Positions 45,640 to 52,819 of a stretch of DNA of 64,000 nt are shown here, piece by piece; position 1 is the stretch's first letter, and each line of letters starts with the position of its first letter. The position numbers and the translations under genes are program-made. The stretch is taken from contig NZ_CP082322.1 of the NCBI RefSeq assembly GCF_019884725.1, forward strand, positions 1,550,001 through 1,614,000. Direction: 5' to 3'. Under the pieces are notes generated by a model. The model did not search any database and was not told where the DNA came from. It was given only the letters and a program-made list of their open reading frames with translations. This DNA is from Leucobacter tenebrionis. GTDB taxonomy: Bacteria > Actinomycetota > Actinomycetes > Actinomycetales > Microbacteriaceae.

Positions 45640-46922
45640 TCCTGCTCCTCCCCCGCGGCGATCCGCGTCTCGCGGAAGCTCGCCCGCAGACGCTCCAACC
45701 ACTCCTCGACCGCTCGCACATCGGGCTTGCCGCCCGCGAGTCTCGGGATGCTGTCGGTCTCAGTGGCCCACACGGGCGCCGCCGCGACACCGAGGCGATC
45801 CCGCACCGCGGCGCTCACCTCGTCGAAGCTCGCCCGGGTGGCGGCCCGGCCCCGCGCGGGGCGCTCGCCCCCTTCGACAGGTTCGGGGGATGCGACCGCA
45901 CCTGGATCCGCCTCGACGACGAGGCTCACCCGCTCCCCCCACTCGGGGTGCTGCGCTCCCACCGCGACGGCGCTCGACCAGCCATCGAAATCACGCACGA
46001 CGCGCTCGACCTCGTCGAGCGACACGTTGATCCCGCCCGAGATGACGACCCGGTCGAGACGCCCGGTCACGGTCAGCATTCCGCCGAGCAGCTCACCGGC
46101 ATCGCCCGTGCGGTACCAGCGGGTCGCGGTGCCGTCGCGGTCGCGGTCCTCGATGAAACGCTCCGCGGTGAGCTCGGGATCGCCGACGTAGCCGAGCGCC
46201 AGCGACGGCCCGGCGAGCTGCACCTCGCCCTCGCGAATGCGCACCCGGGTGTCGCCGATCTCGACCCCGTCGTAGACGCAACCGCCCGCGGTCTCGGTCA
46301 TGCCGTAGGTGCGCTTCAGCGGAACCCCGAGCTCGAACGCGCGGCGCCGCATCAGCAGCGGCACTGCCTGCCCGCCGACGAGCACCGCATCGAACCGTCG
46401 CAGCGCGTCGGCGGCGTCGCGATCCTGCTCGGCCAGATCGAGCAGCCTCGAGAACTGCACCGGCACCAGCGAGACATACCGCCGCTCGGCCTCGAGATGC
46501 TCGGCCTCCTCGAGCAGCCGACCGGGATCGAATCCCTCGGCAGTCGGGAAGAAGCGCGGCGCGATGCCGGCCACCTCGCTGCGAACCAGCATCTGCAGCC
46601 CGGAGATCAGGTGCGCGGGAAGCGCCACGAGCCACTGCCCCGCTCCGCCCAACCGCACATGCGTCGCCTCCGCCCCGGCTCGCAGTGCCGCGGCCGACAG
46701 GGCGACCGACTTGGGCACGCCGCTCGACCCCGAGGTGCGCACCACCACCGCGGTGCCCTCTGGCAGCTCGGCCTGCTGCAGGGCGAGCACGGCCTCGTCC
46801 TCGAACTGCCCGCCGGGGACCGGCAGAACGGGCGCACCGCCGTTCAGCGCGTCGCCGAGCGCGGCCATGAGCCAGGCTCGATCCTCGGTGGGGATGGCGC
46901 GGAGTCCATGAGACGCAGTCAC
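45636..46922 (-). CDS. menE: o-Succinylbenzoate-CoA ligase, with an interspersed-element insertion
   Basis: A 428-residue AMP-forming ligase started at GTG 46922. It has the P-loop-like VVVRTSGSSGVPKSVALS, then KRTYGMTETAGGCVYDG, the YRTGD motif and GRLDRVVISGGINVSLDEVE. It activates o-succinylbenzoate with CoA. At about residues 343-352 the sequence reads ASPEPVEGGERP, encoded by a copy of the dispersed CCCTTCGACAGGTTCGGGG element inside the gene and in frame, in a loop of the C-terminal domain. The protein is otherwise intact. Confidence 0.92.
   Translation of the reverse strand: MTASHGLRAIPTEDRAWLMAALGDALNGGAPVLPVPGGQFEDEAVLALQQAELPEGTAVVVRTSGSSGVPKSVALSAAALRAGAEATHVRLGGAGQWLVALPAHLISGLQMLVRSEVAGIAPRFFPTAEGFDPGRLLEEAEHLEAERRYVSLVPVQFSRLLDLAEQDRDAADALRRFDAVLVGGQAVPLLMRRRAFELGVPLKRTYGMTETAGGCVYDGVEIGDTRVRIREGEVQLAGPSLALGYVGDPELTAERFIEDRDRDGTATRWYRTGDAGELLGGMLTVTGRLDRVVISGGINVSLDEVERVVRDFDGWSSAVAVGAQHPEWGERVSLVVEADPGAVASPEPVEGGERPARGRAATRASFDEVSAAVRDRLGVAAAPVWATETDSIPRLAGGKPDVRAVEEWLERLRASFRETRIAAGEEQE
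45864..45892. repeat. Interspersed CCTTCGACAGG element inserted in frame in menE
   Basis: CGCCCCCTTCGACAGGTTCG within the menE coding sequence is a copy of the dispersed GAGCCTGTCGAAGGG-type element (complement strand), adding the PEPVEG peptide. Related sequences are at 38781-38806 and 49805-49850. Confidence 0.65.
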
Positions 46923-46967
46923 CGGTCCAGGTTACTACCCGGGTCTGACGAGTGGATCCGGCCCGGC

Positions 46968-48392
46968 TCAGCGGGACGGAGGCAGAGAGGGGCGCGGCTC
47001 CGAGCACGGACCTCGCGGAATGAAGAGTGTGAGCACCGTCGCGACGGCCGCCGCCGCGATCGCGATCCAGAAGCAGACCGCGTAGGCGTCCGCGGTGGGC
47101 ACGACCCGTCCCGCATGCTCCGAACTCATCGCCGCCAGTACGCCGCCCATGACCGCCGACGCTCCCGAGGTGCCGACCGAGCGGAACAGCGCATTCAGCC
47201 CGTTCGACACCCCGGTCTCGTGCGCGGGGACCGCACCCATGATGATCATCGGCATCGCCGCGAACGAGAAAGCGATCCCGACACCGATGATCGCGTTCGC
47301 CACCACGATGTGCCACACTTCACTCGACCAGAGCAGCACGAACACGTAGGCCACCACGATCGACGACGTACCGATGGTGAAGAGCGGGCGGGGCCCGAAG
47401 ACCCGCTCGAGCTTGCCCGAGAGGGGCGACAGCACCATCATGATGAGGCCCGACGGCATGATGCAGATCGCCGCCTCGATCATGGTGAGGCCGAAGCCGG
47501 CCCCCGTCTCGGGCGGCATCTCGAGCAGCTGCGGGAAGGTGACGTTGGATCCGAAGAGCGAGAAACCCATGCCGATCGCCGCGAGGTTCGTCAGCAGCAC
47601 CGTCGGGCGCGCGGCTACCCGCAGGTCGACGAGCGGATCCTTCGCGCGCAACTGATAGGCGCCCCAGACCAGCAGCACGATCACACCCACCGAGACCGAC
47701 CCGAGGGCGAGCGGGGAACCCCACCCCCACTCAGCGCCGCGGGAGACGAAGAGCAGCAGGCCCGTGAGGGCGACGGCGAGCCCGATCGCCCCGAGGACAT
47801 CGAGGCGACCGCCCGAGATCATCGTGTCCTCGGGAACCGCGAACACCACCGCCACGATGCAGATCATGCCCAGGCCGGCTGACATCCAGAACAGCGCGTG
47901 CCAGTCGGAGGTCTCCGCGATGAATGCGGCGAGCGGCATACCGACCGCTCCGCCGACGCCCATCGTCGCGCTCATGAGCGCGACCGCCGTGCCGAGTCTC
48001 GCCGGAGGCAGCACGTCGCGCATGATCGCGATACCGAGCGGGATCACCCCGGTCGTCATGCCCTGCAGGCCCCTCCCGATGATCACCCCGACGATCGAGG
48101 ACGAGAGGGCGGCGACGAGCGAACCCACGATCAGCGCGATGAGCAGCACGAACACCACGCGCCGCTTGCCGTACATATCACCGAGCCGGCCCGAGATGGG
48201 CGTCGCGACCGCGGCCACGAGCAGCGTGACCGTCACGACCCAGGTGGTGTCCTCGCGCGATGCGTCGAGCAGTTCGGGCAACTCGCCCTGGAGCGGCACG
48301 ACCAGCGTGAACATGAAGGCGGAGGTGAGCCCCGCGAACGCGAGTGCGGCGACAGTCGCCCAGCCAGGTGGTCGTCTGTTGAGCCTCGTCAT
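46968..48392 (-). CDS. MFS transporter, DHA2 (14-TM) drug efflux type
   Basis: A 474-residue protein with about 14 membrane segments, started at the ATG at 48392 (MTRLNRRPPGWATV); a GTG directly before it is an alternative. The upstream open frame runs through heptamer repeats and is not coding. GRLGDMYGKRRVVFV is the loop 2-3 signature and QGMTTGVIPLGIAIM lies in segment 4, features of EmrB/QacA-like antiporters. It precedes menE by 45 bp, so it may share its transcript. Confidence 0.88.
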   Translation of the reverse strand: MTRLNRRPPGWATVAALAFAGLTSAFMFTLVVPLQGELPELLDASREDTTWVVTVTLLVAAVATPISGRLGDMYGKRRVVFVLLIALIVGSLVAALSSSIVGVIIGRGLQGMTTGVIPLGIAIMRDVLPPARLGTAVALMSATMGVGGAVGMPLAAFIAETSDWHALFWMSAGLGMICIVAVVFAVPEDTMISGGRLDVLGAIGLAVALTGLLLFVSRGAEWGWGSPLALGSVSVGVIVLLVWGAYQLRAKDPLVDLRVAARPTVLLTNLAAIGMGFSLFGSNVTFPQLLEMPPETGAGFGLTMIEAAICIMPSGLIMMVLSPLSGKLERVFGPRPLFTIGTSSIVVAYVFVLLWSSEVWHIVVANAIIGVGIAFSFAAMPMIIMGAVPAHETGVSNGLNALFRSVGTSGASAVMGGVLAAMSSEHAGRVVPTADAYAVCFWIAIAAAAVATVLTLFIPRGPCSEPRPSLPPSR

Positions 48393-48443
48393 CACCTGCG
48401 ATGCTACACCCGTGCGGTTCCCGCGGCGCGAGGCCGGGTGCCG

Positions 48444-48513
48444 CCTGGTGCCTGGTGCCTGATGCCTGGTGCCTGGTGCCTGGTGCCTGCAGCCTGATGC
48501 CTGATGCCTGATC
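48444..48513. repeat. Heptamer tandem repeat (CCTGGTG/CCTGATG), ten units
   Basis: Ten consecutive 7-bp units, CCTGGTG or CCTGATG with one CCTGCAG and a last CCTGATC, lie in the gap between menB and the MFS gene. The count could vary between strains by slippage. Confidence 0.8.
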
Positions 48514-48526
48514 TCCCCGCCCCAAG

Positions 48527-48591
48527 CGCACCGATCGACGTTCACGCACCCCGATCCACCTGAATGCGGTGCGTGAACGTCGATCGGTGCG
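48527..48591. terminator. Perfect 24-bp hairpin downstream of menB
   Basis: Arms 48527-48550 and 48568-48591 (core GCACCGATCGACGTTCACGC and complement) pair perfectly, with a 17-bp loop. It is downstream of menB and upstream of the MFS gene, both leftward, so a terminator role for menB fits. Confidence 0.7.
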
Positions 48592-48640
48592 GCAGGCGTG
48601 GTGTGCGGTGCGCGAGGCAGGCGTGGTGTGCGGGGCGCGA
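48591..48640. repeat. 25-bp direct tandem repeat, two units
   Basis: GGCAGGCGTGGTGTGCGG followed by TGCGCGA, then the same 25 bp again with one T-to-G change. It sits right beside the hairpin and heptamer array, making this gap unusually repeat-rich. Confidence 0.75.
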
Positions 48641-48686
48641 GGGCAGGCCGGAACGCCGGCCCGCCCTCGCGCGGGGAGTGAAACCC

Positions 48687-49646
48687 CTAGTAGTAGTACG
48701 GGAACGGCGCCCAGTCGGGGTCGCGCTTCTCGAGGAACGAATCCCGCCCCTCGACGGCCTCGTCGGTGCCGTACGCGAGGCGCGTGGTCTCGCCGGCGAA
48801 GAGCTGCTGCCCTACGAGCCCGTCGTCGACCGCGTTCATGGCGTACTTCAGCATGCGGATCGCCGTCGGCGACTTGCCGAGGATCTCGCGCGCCCACTCG
48901 ATGCCGGTGCGCTCGAGCTCCGCGTGCGGCACCACCTCGTTCACCGCCCCGATCTCGCGCGCACGATCCGCCGAGTACTCGCGGGCGAGGAAGAAGATCT
49001 CACGGGCGTTCTTCTGCCCGACCTGGCGTGCGAAGTACGCGCTGCCGTAACCGGCGTCGAACGATCCGACATCGGCGTCGGTCTGCTTGAACCTCGCGTG
49101 CTCACGGCTTGCGATCGTGAGGTCGCAGACCACGTTGAGCGAGTGCCCGCCGCCCGCGGCCCACCCGGGCACGAGCGCGATGACGACCTTCGGCATGAAG
49201 CGGATGAGACGCTGCACCTCGAGGATGTGCAGGCGCCCGGCCCGCGCGGCCGCATCGGGCCCGACCTGCGTCTCCGAGTCGCTGTACTTGTAGCCGTCGC
49301 GCCCCCGGATGCGCTGGTCGCCGCCCGAGCAGAACGCCCAGCCCCCATCGCGCGGCGAGGGTCCATTGCCCGTCAGCAGCACCACGCCCACGCGCGGGTT
49401 GACGCGCACGCGCTCGAGCGCGTCGTAGAGCTCATCGACGGTGTGGGGGCGGAATGCGTTGCGCACCTCGGGTCGATCGAATGCGACACGGGCGATGCGG
49501 CCGTCGCGGCTGAGATGCGCCGTGATGTCGGTGTAGTCGGCCGAGCCGGGGGCCGCCTCCCACTCTGCGGGATCGAAGAGATCGGAGACCAGCTCGGGCT
49601 GCTCGGTCTCGCGGGGATGGGCGGGGTGCGGATCCTGCTGCGTCAT
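48687..49646 (-). CDS. menB: 1,4-dihydroxy-2-naphthoyl-CoA synthase
   Basis: A 319-residue crotonase-fold enzyme that closes the second ring of menaquinone. I use the ATG at 49646, preceded by GGA at suitable distance, over the ATG 12 bp upstream. The family motifs FDRPEVRNAFRPHTVDELY, FCSGGDQRIRG and VPGWAAGGGHSLNVVCDLTI are present, and the C-terminus DPDWAPFPYYY is the typical MenB ending. It is a leftward gene ahead of the repeat-rich gap. Confidence 0.95.
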   Translation of the reverse strand: MTQQDPHPAHPRETEQPELVSDLFDPAEWEAAPGSADYTDITAHLSRDGRIARVAFDRPEVRNAFRPHTVDELYDALERVRVNPRVGVVLLTGNGPSPRDGGWAFCSGGDQRIRGRDGYKYSDSETQVGPDAAARAGRLHILEVQRLIRFMPKVVIALVPGWAAGGGHSLNVVCDLTIASREHARFKQTDADVGSFDAGYGSAYFARQVGQKNAREIFFLAREYSADRAREIGAVNEVVPHAELERTGIEWAREILGKSPTAIRMLKYAMNAVDDGLVGQQLFAGETTRLAYGTDEAVEGRDSFLEKRDPDWAPFPYYY

Positions 49647-49720
49647 GCGATCCAGCATAGGAGTTCGCGTCCGTGAGCGCCCTCGTCACCCGCGCGCTTC
49701 CCACCCGCTTCGTACCTCGC

Positions 49721-49850
49721 CGAGATACGAATCTCGCTCGCTGCACCGCGAATCGGCGTGCGAAATCCGTATCTCGAGGGGTGGATGGGCCCTGCATCCC
49801 GGGACTCCCTTCGACGGGCTCCCTTCAGCAGGCTCCCCTCGACAGGTTCA
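49721..49850. repeat. Repeat-rich gap between tfoX-like and menB genes
   Basis: The interval holds an inverted pair, CGAGATACGAAT (49721) with ATCCGTATCTCG (49765), one mismatch, and then three tandem imperfect copies of the dispersed CTCCCTTCGACAGGCTC element (49805-49850). No gene is evident in it. Confidence 0.65.
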
Positions 49851-50198
49851 AAGAGCGGTGCGCGCCTTCGACGCTTTGGGCTTCTTCGGCTTCGGAGCCG
49901 GCAGTTGCGCGGCGGTGAGGTCGATGAGCCCCGCGAGCCACTCGCGATCCTCCCAGCGGTCGCCGCTCACCCGGAAGTACATCTTCGAGCCGGGGTAGGC
50001 GGGCGCCTCGTCGGGGTCGCCGATGTAGCCGCGGCCGGCCTCGGTGGGCTTCACGAACAACTCGTCATCGCACACGAAGGCGACGGGCTTCTCGTCGTAA
50101 TAGACGCAGTACTCGCCGAACATCTTGCGGCTGCGGACCCCCGGCAGCGCGCTCAGCTGGTCGAGAAGGAACTCCATGGTCTCCGCGCGAGTGCTCAT
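49848..50198 (-). CDS. TfoX N-terminal domain protein
   Basis: A 116-residue protein with the TfoX_N pattern: RKMFGEYCVYYDEKPVAFVC at about residues 23-42 and later the FRVSGDRWEDREWL region, then a basic Lys/Pro tail. Full-length TfoX/Sxy controls competence in gammaproteobacteria, but short single-domain versions are widespread with no known function. The start ATG at 50198 is 38 bp from the divergent menC start. Confidence 0.85.
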   Translation of the reverse strand: MSTRAETMEFLLDQLSALPGVRSRKMFGEYCVYYDEKPVAFVCDDELFVKPTEAGRGYIGDPDEAPAYPGSKMYFRVSGDRWEDREWLAGLIDLTAAQLPAPKPKKPKASKARTAL

Positions 50199-50236
50199 GC
50201 GGCCAGAGTAGCCGGGTTCGGTGGCAGGATCGAGGC

Positions 50237-51394
50237 ATGAGTTTCTCGAGACCAGGATCCGCTCTTCCGCCCCTCACCGAGGTGCTCGAATCGATGCGTG
50301 TGGTCTCGATCCCGACCCGTACCCGTTTCCGGGGCATCTCGGTGCGCGAGGCCGTGATCCTCGATGCTCCCCTCGGCGCGAGCGAGTTCTCGCCGTTCCC
50401 GGAGTACGGGGACGCGGAGGCGGCGGCGTGGCTGGCGGCCGCTCTCGATTTCGGGTGGGCCGAGCAGCCGGCGCCGGTGCGGGATCGCATCGACGTGAAC
50501 GCCACCGTGCCCGCGGTGCCGGCGGGGGAGGTTCCCGGAATCCTCGCCCGCTTCCCGGGCTGCCGCACGGCCAAGGTGAAGGTGGCCGAGCGCGGCCAGT
50601 CCCTCGCCGACGACGTCGCGCGGGTGCGCGCAGTGCGCGAGGCGATGGGCGCCGACGCTCTGGTTCGGGTGGACGCGAACGGCGGCTGGTCGGTCGAGGA
50701 GGCCGAGGCCGCGCTGCGGGCCCTCGCCGAGTTCGATCTCGACTACGCGGAGCAGCCGTGCGCGAGCGTCACCGAGCTGGTCGAGGTGCGGCGCAGGCTG
50801 ACTCCTGATCAGCGGGTGCACGGTTCGAGCGGACTCGATGAGACCGTACCCGCGACCCACGGATTACAAGTCCGCTGCCCAGCCCCCCTCGTGCGCATCG
50901 CCGCCGACGAGAGCGTGCGCAAGGCCGCCGACCCGCTGGCGGTGGCCCGATCGGGCGCCGCGGACCTGCTCATCGTGAAGGCGCAACCGCTGGGCGGGAT
51001 CCGGCAAGCGCTCGACATCGTGGAGCAGGCCGGCCTGCCCGTGGTCGTGTCGAGCGCGCTCGACACCTCGGTCGGCATCTCGATGGGGCTGCATCTCGCG
51101 GCGGCGCTGCCCGCTGCGGGGAACGGCGGAGGCTCAGGATCAGCCGGCGGCGCAGGGTCCGCGGCGGGTTCGGGAGCGGCCGGGGTGCTGCACGGCGCCT
51201 GCGGTCTCGGCACGGTCGCGCTGCTGGAGGGAGACGTGACCGCCGATCCCCTGATCCCCCGCGAGGGCTCGATCGAAGTGCGGCGCCCCGCGTTGGATGC
51301 CGCGCTGCTCGATCGACACGCCGCGCCTCCCGAGCGCGAACGATGGTGGCGGGAGCGCGTGGCGCGCTGCCACGCGCTCCTCGCCGCCCTGTGA
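50237..51394 (+). CDS. menC: o-Succinylbenzoate synthase
   Basis: A 385-residue enolase-superfamily enzyme. TAKVKVAERG carries the first catalytic Lys (KxK), and VRVDANGGWSVEEA, YAEQPC and a later Asp/Glu (RIAADES) supply the metal ligands, with the second catalytic Lys in LIVKAQPLGG. It dehydrates SHCHC to o-succinylbenzoate. A 25-residue Gly/Ser/Ala-rich insertion (residues about 297-321) looks like a flexible linker absent from most relatives. Its stop lies inside the left arm of a hairpin. Confidence 0.92.
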   Translation: MSFSRPGSALPPLTEVLESMRVVSIPTRTRFRGISVREAVILDAPLGASEFSPFPEYGDAEAAAWLAAALDFGWAEQPAPVRDRIDVNATVPAVPAGEVPGILARFPGCRTAKVKVAERGQSLADDVARVRAVREAMGADALVRVDANGGWSVEEAEAALRALAEFDLDYAEQPCASVTELVEVRRRLTPDQRVHGSSGLDETVPATHGLQVRCPAPLVRIAADESVRKAADPLAVARSGAADLLIVKAQPLGGIRQALDIVEQAGLPVVVSSALDTSVGISMGLHLAAALPAAGNGGGSGSAGGAGSAAGSGAAGVLHGACGLGTVALLEGDVTADPLIPREGSIEVRRPALDAALLDRHAAPPERERWWRERVARCHALLAAL

Positions 51395-51448
51395 GAGGTC
51401 AATAAGGGCGCATCGTCAAAGAAAGCGCGGCCCTTTTCGACCTCTCAC
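51391..51448. terminator. Hairpin overlapping the menC stop codon
   Basis: Arms 51391-51409 and 51430-51448 pair over 19 bp with two mismatches (GTGAGAGGTCAATAAGGGC and GCCCTTTTCGACCTCTCAC). It overlaps the menC stop codon and shares its stem with the hairpin at 42672-42729. It lies before a convergent MetE-like gene. Confidence 0.65.
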
Positions 51449-51546
51449 GGGTGCTGAGCAGAGCGCCTGGGTGCTGAGCAGAGCGCCTGGGTGCTGATGC
51501 AGAGCGCCTGGGTGCGAGCACGGGGCGCCGCGCCGGCAGCACCCGC

Positions 51547-52755
51547 TCAGACGCGAGTCGCGGCGCGCCGGGCGCCCTCGCCGAGCGATTCGAGCTTCGC
51601 CCACGCGATCTGCGGGTGCACCCGCCCGCCGAGGCCGCAATCGGTCGCTGCGATGACGCGCTCGGGGCCCACGATCCTCGCGAAACGCTCGATGCGCTGC
51701 GCCACCAGGTCGGGGTGCTCGACGAGGTTGGTCGAGTGGCCGACCACGCCGGGCACGAGGATCAGATCGTCGGGGATCAGGTCGCTGTTCTCCTCCCACA
51801 CCGACCACTCGTGCTCGTGGCGGGCGTTGGCCGCCTCGAACGAGATCTGGCCCACGTTCGCGCCGAGCACGGTCTTAAGGATGTGCTTCAGCTCGATATC
51901 GGTCGTGTGCGGGCCGTGCCACGAGCCCCAGCAGAGGTGCAGACGCACCTGCTCCTTGGGCAGGCCCTTGATCGCCTCGTTGATCGCGTCGATGCGGATC
52001 TGCGTGAAGGCCTGGTACTCCTCGACGCTCGGCTCGGGGTTGATCTGATCCCAGTTCTCGGCGAGCGAGGGGTCGTCGAGCTGCACGATCAGCCCCGCGT
52101 CGGTGATGGCGCGGTACTCCTCGCGCAGCGCCTCGACCCACGCATCGATGTGCTGCTGCTCGGTCTCGTAGAAGTCGTTTCGCACGCGCGCCGCTGAGCC
52201 CGGAGCAATCGCCGTGAGAAAGCCGGTCTCGCCCTCCCCCAGCGCCGAGCGGAGGTTGCGGGTGTCGGCGGCCACCGCTTGCTGCCCCCGGTAGCTGATC
52301 TCACCGGTCGTGGTCGGGAACGCCGTGGCGTTGCGGCCGGTGGCGATGCCGCTCTCGGGGTCGCCGTAGGCCTCCGCGAAGATCTGCCGGTCGCGGCGGT
52401 CGAGGAACGACGTGAGCCGGATGCTGCCGGGCTCGGACCGGCGGGGCGGCTCATTGAACGCGTTGACCTCGGTCAGCGAGAGGCCGTTCACGCGCTGGAA
52501 CGAGTAGCCCCACCAGGCGCCGTAGTCGACGGCGTTCGACATGGCCTTGCCGAACTCGCCGTCGCCCGGCTGCGTGATGCCGAGTTCGCGCTGCCGCTCG
52601 ACCACGTCGCGCACCGCTTCGGTGACGAGCGCGTCGAACTCGGGCGTGGCTTTCAGGGTGAAGCCGTCGTCTTCGAACTCGCGGGCGGCGTTCGCCTCGA
52701 TGAGGGCACGGGTGCGGGGCAGGCTGCCCGCGGTGGTCGTCTCGATGGTGCTCAT
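51547..52755 (-). CDS. Short MetE-like cobalamin-independent methionine synthase family protein
   Basis: A 402-residue protein equivalent to the C-terminal catalytic barrel of MetE, lacking the N-terminal domain. The zinc ligands appear in LHLCWGSWHGPH (His and Cys) and VIAATDCGLGGR (Cys), and VPGVVGHSTNLVEHPDLVAQ and GRVHPQIAWAKL are typical of the family. Full MetE is about 750 residues, so this is a core-MetE type protein whose methyl donor is uncertain. No riboswitch is visible upstream; the gap to the acyl-CoA synthetase gene is only 64 bp. Confidence 0.87.
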   Translation of the reverse strand: MSTIETTTAGSLPRTRALIEANAAREFEDDGFTLKATPEFDALVTEAVRDVVERQRELGITQPGDGEFGKAMSNAVDYGAWWGYSFQRVNGLSLTEVNAFNEPPRRSEPGSIRLTSFLDRRDRQIFAEAYGDPESGIATGRNATAFPTTTGEISYRGQQAVAADTRNLRSALGEGETGFLTAIAPGSAARVRNDFYETEQQHIDAWVEALREEYRAITDAGLIVQLDDPSLAENWDQINPEPSVEEYQAFTQIRIDAINEAIKGLPKEQVRLHLCWGSWHGPHTTDIELKHILKTVLGANVGQISFEAANARHEHEWSVWEENSDLIPDDLILVPGVVGHSTNLVEHPDLVAQRIERFARIVGPERVIAATDCGLGGRVHPQIAWAKLESLGEGARRAATRV

Positions 52756-52819
52756 GCTCCCAATCTAAACGAGGCCACCGACATTCAGGGCGAGTATGAC
52801 GACAGATGACTCGGAGCCT

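Noticed and set aside
52756-52819. Riboswitch upstream of the MetE-like gene
   Set aside because: Only 64 bp are available and no cobalamin or SAM riboswitch core can be recognised.
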